Below, piece after piece: positions 58,029-64,000 of a stretch of 64,000 bases of DNA. Source of the DNA: Faecalibacterium prausnitzii (GTDB lineage: Bacteria > Bacillota > Clostridia > Oscillospirales > Ruminococcaceae); NCBI RefSeq assembly GCF_003287405.1, contig NZ_PRLD01000006.1, positions 109,522 through 173,521 on the forward strand, in the 5' to 3' direction. The position numbers were made by a program, and so were the translations under genes. Within the stretch, counting starts at the first letter, position 1, and each line of letters starts with the position of its first letter. The notes below the pieces were generated by a model, which was not told the origin of the DNA, ran no database searches, and saw only the letters and a list, made by a program, of their open reading frames with translations.

Positions 58029-58177
58029 GACGGCAGTTGCCTTTTTGCGATGATATGCAACCATTTTGGAGAATCCGCCTTGTTTTGCTTACGCTGGCAC
58101 GCGTGCACTCAGGCGCTATCGGGTCAGCTTCTCTCTTTTTGCTGCTGCGCGGTGCCTGCTGCCCCTGCCGCCAAAGA

Positions 58178-58216
58178 GAAACGGGCTGCTGCACGTTTTT
58201 GTGCAGCAGCCCGTTG
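58178..58216 (-). terminator. Terminator of the AbrB-hydrolase operon
   Basis: ACGGGCTGCTGCAC pairs with GTGCAGCAGCCCGT and is followed on the minus strand by TTTCTCTTT. Confidence 0.8.
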
Positions 58217-58223
58217 GTCGTTT

Positions 58224-59159
58224 TTACTGTTTTGCCAGCTGTTTATCCAGCCATGCGGCGATATCTGCAAAAACCTCCAGCTTGTTGGTCTCCAGCAGCA
58301 GCTCGTGGCGGGCACCGGGGTAGAAGATGCTTTCAATGTTCAGCACACCGGCGTCCTTCAGGCTCTGGATGGCGCGGCGCACGCCCTTGCCCTGCTCGCC
58401 CACCGGGTCGGCATCGCCGGAGAGGAAGAGCAGCGGCAGGTCTTTGGGCATCCGTGCCAGAAAAGCCGGGTCGTGCAGACGCAGGATGCCGCTGAACATA
58501 CTGTAATAGGCATTCAGCGTAAAGGTAAAGGTGCAGCGCTCCTCGGCCAGATACTTGTCCACCTCGGCCTGATCGCGGTTGAGCCAGTCGTGGGTGGTGC
58601 GGCCCTCCAGCCCCTTGTTGTAGCCCATAAAGGAAAGGTTGGCCACAAGGCTGCTGCGGTAGTGCCAACCGTGAAAGACTGCCAGCACCCGGCAAAGGGT
58701 CTTGGCTGTCTTGACCAGCGCCTTGGGCTGGAAGCCGGTGCCCATGATGATGGCGCCGTCCAGCTCCCTGCCGTACTCGCACAGGTACTGCCGGGCATAG
58801 AAGGAACCCATGCTGTGCCCCAGCAAAAAGTAGGGCAGATCCGGGTAAAGCTGCTTGGTAAGCACGGTCACAGCGTGCAGGTCGGCCAACACAGCGCGGT
58901 TGCCGTCCGGCTCAGCAAAATAGCCGTAATCCTCTTTGGTGCGGATGGACGCACCATGTCCCAGATGGTCGTGCCCGGTGACCAGAATGCCCCGGTCGGC
59001 CAGATATTCTGCCAAGGGGCGGTAGCGGTCAATGTATTCCACCATGCCGTGGGACAGCTGCAGCACCGCCCGCACCTGTCCCTCCGGGACGCAGCGAAAG
59101 CCGTGCAGGGTGCGCCCCGGCACGGTGGAGGGAAGGGTAAAGTCGATGAACTGACTCAT
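58224..59159 (-). CDS. Monoacylglycerol-lipase-like alpha/beta hydrolase
   Basis: The 311-residue enzyme belongs to the serine aminopeptidase S33/Hydrolase_4 group. The nucleophile is Ser116 in GHSMGS; the likely acid is Asp251 in SGDADPVG and the His is His285 in GARHELL. The stretch ILVTGHDHLGHGAS is typical of lysophospholipases. It has no signal peptide. It follows the AbrB-like gene by 21 bases, suggesting control by that regulator. Confidence 0.92.
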   Translation of the reverse strand: MSQFIDFTLPSTVPGRTLHGFRCVPEGQVRAVLQLSHGMVEYIDRYRPLAEYLADRGILVTGHDHLGHGASIRTKEDYGYFAEPDGNRAVLADLHAVTVLTKQLYPDLPYFLLGHSMGSFYARQYLCEYGRELDGAIIMGTGFQPKALVKTAKTLCRVLAVFHGWHYRSSLVANLSFMGYNKGLEGRTTHDWLNRDQAEVDKYLAEERCTFTFTLNAYYSMFSGILRLHDPAFLARMPKDLPLLFLSGDADPVGEQGKGVRRAIQSLKDAGVLNIESIFYPGARHELLLETNKLEVFADIAAWLDKQLAKQ

Positions 59160-59180
59160 GGAAAGGGCCTCCCTTCTGAG

Positions 59181-59432
59181 TTACAGTGCGCTGAGCTTGC
59201 GGCGGCAGGCGGTACAGATGCAGTAGCCGCCGAACTGGATGGCCTGCTCGTCCACCTCGCCGCAAAAATCGCAGCTGCCGGCAGGGCGGTGCTTTTTCAG
59301 GACGATGGCGTCCCCATCCACAAAGATCTCCAGCTTGGTGTCGGTGTCGAGGTGCATACTGGTGCGCAGTTCCTTCGGCAGAACGATCCGTCCCAGCGAA
59401 TCAATGCCGCGGACGATGCCAGTGCTTTTCAT
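59181..59432 (-). CDS. AbrB-like regulator with a C-terminal zinc ribbon
   Basis: The 83-residue protein starts with a swapped-hairpin AbrB/SpoVT DNA-binding domain (TGIVRGIDSLGRIVLPKELR, about 4-24). Two CxxC pairs follow at C54/C57 and C73/C76 (CDFC, CTAC), forming a small zinc ribbon not found in AbrB itself. It probably binds DNA as a dimer or tetramer and may sense metal or redox state. GAAGGAG precedes the ATG. Confidence 0.9.
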   Translation of the reverse strand: MKSTGIVRGIDSLGRIVLPKELRTSMHLDTDTKLEIFVDGDAIVLKKHRPAGSCDFCGEVDEQAIQFGGYCICTACRRKLSAL

Positions 59433-59477
59433 AATGTGTCATTCTCCTTCACTATTTCCTTCTTACTTAGCAACCAC

Positions 59478-59500
59478 TGACACAATAGGAAAATTGTGCC
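59478..59500 (-). promoter_or_regulatory. Candidate operator in the AbrB-gene leader
   Basis: GACACAAT-AGGAAA-ATTGTGCC is an 8-base inverted repeat with one mismatch, just downstream of the promoter. Confidence 0.5.
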
Positions 59501-59515
59501 AGCGCTGATAAGCTT

Positions 59516-59544
59516 AGTATACAAAAAATAACACCTTTCGTCAA
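59516..59544 (-). promoter_or_regulatory. Sigma-A promoter of the AbrB-hydrolase operon
   Basis: TTGACG (59539-59544) and TATACT (59516-59521) with a 17-base spacer on the minus strand. Confidence 0.8.
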
Positions 59545-59590
59545 TGATTGCGTGTTAATTCGACAAAAAGCAACCTTTTGCACGTAAAGG

Positions 59591-59672
59591 TGGGGGAGAA
59601 CCCTTTTCTGTGAAAAGAGGGTCAGGAAAGTCCGCGGACTTTCCTGACCCTCAAAATTACAAATAATTCTTC
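59591..59672. repeat. Long hairpin repeat, family B copy 7
   Basis: GAGGGTCAGGAAAGTC pairs with GACTTTCCTGACCCTC around CGCG (59617-59652). The stem core TCAGGAAAGTC is shared with copy 3. It follows the antiporter stop. Confidence 0.75.
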
Positions 59673-59681
59673 CTTACCGTC

Positions 59682-60977
59682 TCAGCTCAGCTCCACAGGG
59701 GCTTCGGGCTGGTTCTCCACGCGGGCGCTGGTGCGTCCCTCGGGGCGGATCTCTCCGGCAGCGGTCAGCGAGATCTTGGTCAGGGTGGGGCCTACCAGCT
59801 CGTACACCAGCACCGAGAACAGCACCACGTTGCGCACCATGTGGCCGTCCGACAGCTCGGCGGCTGTGGCAGCCATGCCCAGCGCCACGCCTGCCTGCGG
59901 CAGCAGGGTGATGCCCAGATACTTCTGGATGGCGGAGCTGCAGCTGGTGGCGCGGCAGCTCAGGTAAGAGCCGCTGATCTTACCGGCAGAGCGCGCCACG
60001 ATGTACACCACGCCGATGAGCAGCACCATGGGGTTGGTGAGGATGGTCAGATCCAGCTCTGCGCCGGACAGCACGAAGAACAGGATGTTGATGGGAGACA
60101 CCCAGCGGTCCAGACGATCCATCAGCTCGTCCGAGGTGGGGCAGACGTTGCAGAACACGGTGCCGGTCATCATGCACACCAGCAGCAGCGAGAAACCGCA
60201 GCGGGTGCCATTGATCTCAAACTCGGTCATGGACAAGCCCACCGTCAGCAGCACAAAGGCCACCGACAGGCTCATGCGCTTGGAGCGGGAGTGGAAGTAG
60301 ACCTCCAGCAGGTTCAGCAGGTAACCGGCGGCAGCGCCCAGCGCCAGCGAGAGCGCGATCTCCAGCAGCGGCTCCAGCACCACGCTCATAGGGTCGATAC
60401 GCCCCTGCTCCAGCGCGTTTGCCACGCCGTAGGAGGCCGAGAACAGCACCAGACCCACGGCGTCGTCAATAGCGACCACCATCAGCAGAAGCTTGGTCAG
60501 CGGGCCGTCTGCCTTATACTGCTTGACCACCATCAGGGTGGCGGCGGGTGCGGTAGCGGCGGCAATAGAGCCCAGCGTGATGGCTGAAGCCAGCGAGATG
60601 GCGTCCGGGCGGGCAAAGTGCAGGGCAACAAGGGCGATATCCACCAGCGCGGTGGTGATCACCGCCTGCGCAATGCCCACGGTCACGGCGCGGCGTCCCA
60701 TGTGCTTCAGGGCGCTGAGCCGGAACTCGTTGCCGATGACGAAGGCGATAAAGCCCAGCGCCACCTGTGTGAGGATGCCGTAGCCCTCCACGGCGGCAAG
60801 GCTGCCAAAACCGAAGCCGAAACGGCTCAGCCCCAGCCGCCCCAGAAAGAAGGGCCCCAGCAGCAGACCGGTAAGCAGATAAGCGGTAACGGCGGGCAGA
60901 CGCACGGCCTTAGCAGCGCGTGACATGAGCAGACCGGCGATCAGGGCAAGGGACAGACAGATCAACATTTGTTCCAT
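59682..60977 (-). CDS. Cation/proton antiporter (CPA2-like, KefB/NapA type)
   Basis: The 431-residue protein has about 12 membrane helices. The CPA2 motif is LLMVVAIDDAVGLVLF with the Asp-Asp pair; the fold-typical LTGLLLGP lies near residue 37. No regulatory RCK domain follows. It should exchange Na+ or K+ for protons. The ATG has no ribosome site close by; the nearest AGGAGG is about 45 bases upstream and fits a short upstream reading frame. Confidence 0.88.
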   Translation of the reverse strand: MEQMLICLSLALIAGLLMSRAAKAVRLPAVTAYLLTGLLLGPFFLGRLGLSRFGFGFGSLAAVEGYGILTQVALGFIAFVIGNEFRLSALKHMGRRAVTVGIAQAVITTALVDIALVALHFARPDAISLASAITLGSIAAATAPAATLMVVKQYKADGPLTKLLLMVVAIDDAVGLVLFSASYGVANALEQGRIDPMSVVLEPLLEIALSLALGAAAGYLLNLLEVYFHSRSKRMSLSVAFVLLTVGLSMTEFEINGTRCGFSLLLVCMMTGTVFCNVCPTSDELMDRLDRWVSPINILFFVLSGAELDLTILTNPMVLLIGVVYIVARSAGKISGSYLSCRATSCSSAIQKYLGITLLPQAGVALGMAATAAELSDGHMVRNVVLFSVLVYELVGPTLTKISLTAAGEIRPEGRTSARVENQPEAPVELS

Positions 60978-61018
60978 AATGTGGTTTGTATTGGGTGCGC
61001 AGCCAAGAGCCGCAGCAC
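60962..61018 (-). CDS. Possible leader peptide upstream of the antiporter gene
   Basis: A GTG at 61018, five bases after a strong AAGGAGGAACC site, opens an 18-codon frame (VLRLLAAHPIQTTLWNKC) ending in a TGA inside the fourth and fifth codons of the antiporter gene. The overlap could couple antiporter translation to this frame. The peptide itself has no known family. Confidence 0.4.
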   Translation of the reverse strand: MLRLLAAHPIQTTLWNKC

Positions 61019-61238
61019 TCGGTTCCTCCTTGTCAAAAAAATATCGAGCTCCCGTGTGAAATCCAGTGCGGGGTCAAAATGGGAAAACGTGTCCAGTATA
61101 TCAGAACTGCCGGAGAAAAGCAACTATTCTGCGCGTTTCGTACAGATTTTGGGGCAAAAAGATATGGGACACCGCAGACTGTCCACTTTTATATATACCG
61201 TTCCCACTGTAGCTGCTTCCCGCCCGCTTCCGCTCACA

Positions 61239-61282
61239 GCAAAAAACGAGCCGGACAACGCCTTTTGGGAGAAGTCCGGCTC
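61239..61282 (-). terminator. Terminator of the TraX-regulator-kinase operon
   Basis: GAGCCGGAC pairs with GTCCGGCTC around a 17-base loop and on the minus strand ends in GTTTTTTG. Confidence 0.85.
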
Positions 61283-61327
61283 ATTTTTCTGTTGGGCTAT
61301 TTGCAGCAGTGCTGTCTTTTTTCGTCA

Positions 61328-62275
61328 TCATTCTACATTCCGTTTATAGCGCAGCGGGGTCTGCACCTCGGCGCGGATCTTGCCAAGATAGGTGCGGGTT
61401 TGCTCTGCGCCCTGCAAAATAGACTCTACCTGCGCTTTCTGCTCTGCGGTCAGGCCGTCATCCTCTGCCAGCAGTTCCGCGTTGCCCTCGATGATGGTCA
61501 GCGGCGTTTTCAGCTTGTGGGACAGCTGAATGATCTGCTCCCGCTGCCGCTGTTCCATCGCCCACTGCTTCTGCAAGCTGCCGGTCAGTGCATCGCCCAT
61601 GGTCTGCAATGCCTGTAAAGTGCTCTCGTACTCCCGCACCTTCGCGCCGGAAAATACCGCGCTGTCCAGCTCCTTCCGTGCCACCGCCTGCGCGGCGGCG
61701 GTCAGCTTTTCAGTCTCCCGGGTCAGGAAGCGCCCGGTCCTGTGGGTGCTCCACACCACCGCGCCTACCAGCAGCAGAATACCCAGAATGCAGTGCACCG
61801 TCTGCATATCCGGCAGTACGCCCCGCAGCGCAGGGTCGGCGTAGGGCACGGCATAGTCAAATTGCAGAAGGCAGACCGTTCCGTCCTGCAATTTTGACGT
61901 CATATAATACTGCGTGTAGCCAAAATGCCAGTGGGTTTTCCCCTGCCGGTTCTCCATTGCCCGCTGCAAGTGTCCGGCATCCATGTTAGTGGCCAGCACC
62001 TCGCTGCTGTCCGGCGCGGCAAACAGGGCGTACCGGCACAGGGAGTCCAGCTGGGTCTCGTCAAAGGTTTCGGCAGTCATGCCCGGCAAAACATCCTGTG
62101 CAGCCTTCTGACAGGCCTGCGCGGCCTGATTGGCGGGCAGGAACAGCCCGCTGTTCTGGATCCACAGCAGCACCACCAGCAGCCACCCCACCGCGACCAG
62201 CAGGCAGGCCAGCGCCGTGCGCACAAGATATTGCAGCAGCACGCTGCGCAGAGAGGTCAGTCTTCGCTTTTCCAT
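61328..62275 (-). CDS. Histidine kinase lacking the ATPase domain
   Basis: The 315-residue protein has two membrane helices (about 18-42 and 157-178), an exterior sensor domain, a HAMP-like linker and a HisKA helix with the phospho-His at about 253 (QLSHKLKTPLTII). Only 62 residues follow and they end in two stop codons; no N, G1 or G2 box of the ATPase domain is present. It cannot make phospho-His by itself. It could be a truncated pseudokinase, a phosphatase-only or dimer-partner form. The start overlaps the response-regulator stop by 19 bases. Confidence 0.85.
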   Translation of the reverse strand: MEKRRLTSLRSVLLQYLVRTALACLLVAVGWLLVVLLWIQNSGLFLPANQAAQACQKAAQDVLPGMTAETFDETQLDSLCRYALFAAPDSSEVLATNMDAGHLQRAMENRQGKTHWHFGYTQYYMTSKLQDGTVCLLQFDYAVPYADPALRGVLPDMQTVHCILGILLLVGAVVWSTHRTGRFLTRETEKLTAAAQAVARKELDSAVFSGAKVREYESTLQALQTMGDALTGSLQKQWAMEQRQREQIIQLSHKLKTPLTIIEGNAELLAEDDGLTAEQKAQVESILQGAEQTRTYLGKIRAEVQTPLRYKRNVE

Positions 62276-62937
62276 CGGTACCCCACGCCCCATACGGTAT
62301 TGAGCAGCTTTTCCGGCTCCGGCACGCCCGCCGCCCGCAGCTTTGCCCGGATATTTTTGATGTGCTGGGTCACGGCGGTGTCGTCCGCAGTGCCGTCAAT
62401 ACCAAAAACCGCTTCGTAAATTTGCTCCTTGGTAAAGGTCTGCCCTGCGTGCAGCGCCAGATACTCGCAGATGGCATACTCCGAGCGGGTCAAGGGCAGT
62501 TCTCTCCCTTCCACCGCCGCGCTGCGGGCGGTCAGGTCAAAGGCTACGCCGCTGCGCACCATCCGGTGCGCCGGGGTACGGCTCTGCCGCCGCAGATGTG
62601 CCGCCACCCGCGCCCGCAGCTCTGCCACCCGGAAAGGCTTGGACAAAAAGTCGTCTGCCCCGATGCCCAGCCCCTCCAACACAGCAGCCTCGTCGGTGCG
62701 GGCACTCAGAAACAGGATGGGGGCTTCAGTCAGGCTGCGGATGCGCCGACAGACCGCAAAGCCGTCCTCCCCGGGCATCATCACGTCCAGCAGGATGCAG
62801 TCTGCCCAGCGGCAGAGCGCCTCGGTCAGATCTCTGCCCGCCTGCCGCGTTTCTACCCGGTGGCCGTCCCGCTCCAAAGTAGTGCGGATCAGCTTGCAGA
62901 GCTCCAGATTGTCATCCACTGCCAGAATGTTTGCCAC
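62257..62937 (-). CDS. OmpR/PhoB-family response regulator
   Basis: The 226-residue protein starts at a GTG with GAGGTGATTTT upstream. The receiver has DD at 8-9, phospho-Asp51 (ILLDVMMP) and the conserved Lys in LSKPFR. The C-terminal winged helix ends VTQHIKNIRAKL and TVWGVGYRW. The layout is that of VanR/lantibiotic-type regulators. It lies four bases after the TraX-like gene and shares an operon with the ATPase-less kinase, so its phosphate donor is uncertain. Confidence 0.94.
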   Translation of the reverse strand: MANILAVDDNLELCKLIRTTLERDGHRVETRQAGRDLTEALCRWADCILLDVMMPGEDGFAVCRRIRSLTEAPILFLSARTDEAAVLEGLGIGADDFLSKPFRVAELRARVAAHLRRQSRTPAHRMVRSGVAFDLTARSAAVEGRELPLTRSEYAICEYLALHAGQTFTKEQIYEAVFGIDGTADDTAVTQHIKNIRAKLRAAGVPEPEKLLNTVWGVGYRWKSED

Positions 62938-62941
62938 AAAA

Positions 62942-63805
62942 TCACCTCAATACGTTATAAACAAGGCAGGACGCCCCATACAGCAGATACACATGGGCGG
63001 GGTAGAACCAGTAGAACAACTGCTTGTGGCCCTTGCCCCGCTGCCCGTTGTACAGCAGCATCAGCAGCACTGCCAGCACCCCGAACCACTCGTAGTAGTC
63101 GGTGAACATCTGCGTCCAGACAAAACCCTCCTGTCGGCAAGCCATCCCAAAGGTCAGCGCAAAATCACACAGGAAAATCACCAGTGCCCATACCGTCAGC
63201 TGCATTTTGCGCCGTCCACGCAATGCATACAGCAGCACACCGCCCAGCAGAAAGCTCCATCCGCCATCCGTGATAGCCGTCCACATAGGCAGCGGGCTGG
63301 TGATGACAAAGGCCACCACAGACGAGGCAATGGGCATCTCCTGCACCTGCGGGAAGAGCAGCAGAAACACGATCACCACATACGGCCAGCACAAGACGGC
63401 GGCAATGGCAGCAATGCCTTTTGCGAGCTTTTTCTCCCGCAGCCAGTCGATGCCCTGCCAGACGATGCACAGCAGCGCAAGATCCTGAAAAATCGCGTTC
63501 AGCGGATAGAAGCCATCCCCGCGCCGGAAGGCTTTGGCGTAGATCATAAAGAATTCCAGCGCCGCCATGGCTGTACCGATAGCCCAGATGCGGATAAAAT
63601 ACCGCTTGCGGTCATGGGTGTGGGCAAAGCCCTCCACCGTGCAGAACAGAAACAGCGGCGCACTGAGCCGCCCCAGCATACTGAACACCGTCGGGATGCA
63701 GCCGGTGAACTCGAAGAAATAATGAATGTGGTCCAGCACCATCAGCACCAGTGCGATGGTTTTGAGCTGGGTACCATCCAGCCCTTTTTTCGTCAGTTTG
63801 TCCAT
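62942..63805 (-). CDS. TraX-family membrane protein
   Basis: The 287-residue paralogue of the protein at 49677 has about nine membrane helices and the same signature blocks: LKTIALVLMVLDHIHYF, LGRLSAPLFLFCTVEGFAHTHD in part, LLYNGQRGKGHKQLFYWFYPAHVYLLY in part. It should be a membrane acyltransferase of unknown target. AAAGGAG precedes the ATG. It is the first gene of the operon with the response regulator and kinase. Confidence 0.9.
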   Translation of the reverse strand: MDKLTKKGLDGTQLKTIALVLMVLDHIHYFFEFTGCIPTVFSMLGRLSAPLFLFCTVEGFAHTHDRKRYFIRIWAIGTAMAALEFFMIYAKAFRRGDGFYPLNAIFQDLALLCIVWQGIDWLREKKLAKGIAAIAAVLCWPYVVIVFLLLFPQVQEMPIASSVVAFVITSPLPMWTAITDGGWSFLLGGVLLYALRGRRKMQLTVWALVIFLCDFALTFGMACRQEGFVWTQMFTDYYEWFGVLAVLLMLLYNGQRGKGHKQLFYWFYPAHVYLLYGASCLVYNVLR

Positions 63806-63905
63806 ACAGAATCTCCTTTTCTTTTATGCATCCAGTGTAACAGGAAAATCTGTAGAAAGTATAAGGTTCTGCCTTTTATGATACTATTTTTTGCCCCGAA
63901 ATGCA

Positions 63906-63939
63906 ACAAAAAAGCCCTGAGACTTTCATCTCAGAGCTT
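63906..63939 (-). terminator. Terminator of the rRNA operon
   Basis: On the minus strand AGCTCTGAGA-TGAAAG-TCTCAGGGCT is followed by TTTTTTG. Confidence 0.85.
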
Positions 63940-63947
63940 TCAGTTAA

Positions 63948-64000
63948 GTCGGCGACTACCTATTTTCACAAGCCGTTTCCAGCTAACTATCTTCGGCACA
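63948..64000 (-). rRNA. 5S rRNA, 3' end only
   Basis: Read on the minus strand the last 53 bases, ending GTGAAAATAGGTAGTCGCCGAC, match the 3' part of a Firmicute 5S rRNA (the GTAGKxGCCGxC end). The gene, and presumably an rRNA operon, continues beyond the right edge. Confidence 0.85.

Larger units (their letters stand above)
57896..58223. other. Intergenic stretch with a promoter and a terminator
   Basis: It holds the metallophosphoesterase promoter at its left and the hydrolase terminator at its right. Between 58030 and 58175 nothing is recognised. Confidence 0.5.

Noticed and set aside
57834..59480. Plus-strand frame of about 548 codons across the hydrolase and AbrB genes
   Set aside because: It runs opposite two recognised genes, a terminator and a promoter, and has no motif.

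Overview
The window looks like a chromosomal segment of a GC-rich, low-redundancy Firmicute of the Oscillospiraceae, most like Faecalibacterium or a close relative. This rests on family knowledge rather than on a search. The signs are near-consensus sigma-A promoters (TTGACA-17-TATAAT class), strong AGGAGG ribosome sites, Firmicute-type families (ECF transporter core, ClpE-like unfoldase, SpoIIE, LytTR/GHKL two-component system), pectin and beta-glucoside enzymes, and abundant intergenic repeats. Most genes lie on the minus strand.

Layout. 1-6 kb holds a DUF1538 membrane protein start, a polysaccharide flippase, a YgjP-type metallopeptidase, an EamA exporter, a lipoprotein, and a GHL10-type glycoside hydrolase with a membrane partner. 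6.6-8 kb holds a CAT-anticodon tRNA with a decayed tyrosine-integrase tail beside it, then a patatin-like phospholipase. 8-13 kb holds an ABC exporter, PLP homeostasis protein, UPF0340 protein and a membrane-anchored beta-propeller. 13-17 kb holds a glycosyltransferase fused to an acyltransferase and an OmpR/HisKA two-component pair. 17-21 kb holds a pectinesterase unit and SpoIIE. 21-24 kb holds gltX with two small genes, and an XRE/membrane-protein pair. 24-32 kb is one long gene cluster: ecfA1-ecfA2-ecfT-truA-DUF5711-cvpA-clpE. 32-35 kb is ruvC-ruvA-ruvB-methyltransferase.

35.4-37.2 kb is a small accessory island. It starts at tRNA-Val, carries a 50-residue membrane peptide and a Phd/RelE-type toxin-antitoxin pair, and ends near an inverted copy of 20 bases of the tRNA-Val 3' end. 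37-43 kb has a GtrA protein and two very different GH3 enzymes. One is cytoplasmic with the usual domain order; the other is membrane-anchored, circularly permuted and visibly more AT-rich. 43.5-46 kb has a GHKL/LytTR system divergent from a PPC-domain protein. 46-50 kb has a secreted lipase-like protein, a LysR regulator and a TraX-like membrane protein. 51 kb has two tRNA-Ser genes. 51-55 kb has a LexA-like S24 repressor, a radical-SAM/TIGR03915 DNA-repair-type pair and a membrane-tethered HTH protein. 55-61 kb has cyclophilin, a secreted 5'-nucleotidase-like phosphoesterase, an AbrB-like zinc regulator with a monoacylglycerol-lipase-like hydrolase, and a cation/proton antiporter. 61-64 kb is a TraX-response regulator-histidine kinase operon whose kinase lacks its ATPase domain, then the 3' end of a 5S rRNA.

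The most system-like signal not explained by genes is the intergenic repeat set. About nine copies of a TIR-bounded, MITE-like element (ends CTCGCCCTCTC / GAGAGGGCGAG) occur. With them go seven long hairpins that share flanks and a C(UGCG)G-type loop but swap their stem sequences, and two copies of a GCATCTGCAAC hairpin. Several are joined into composite modules at gene ends.
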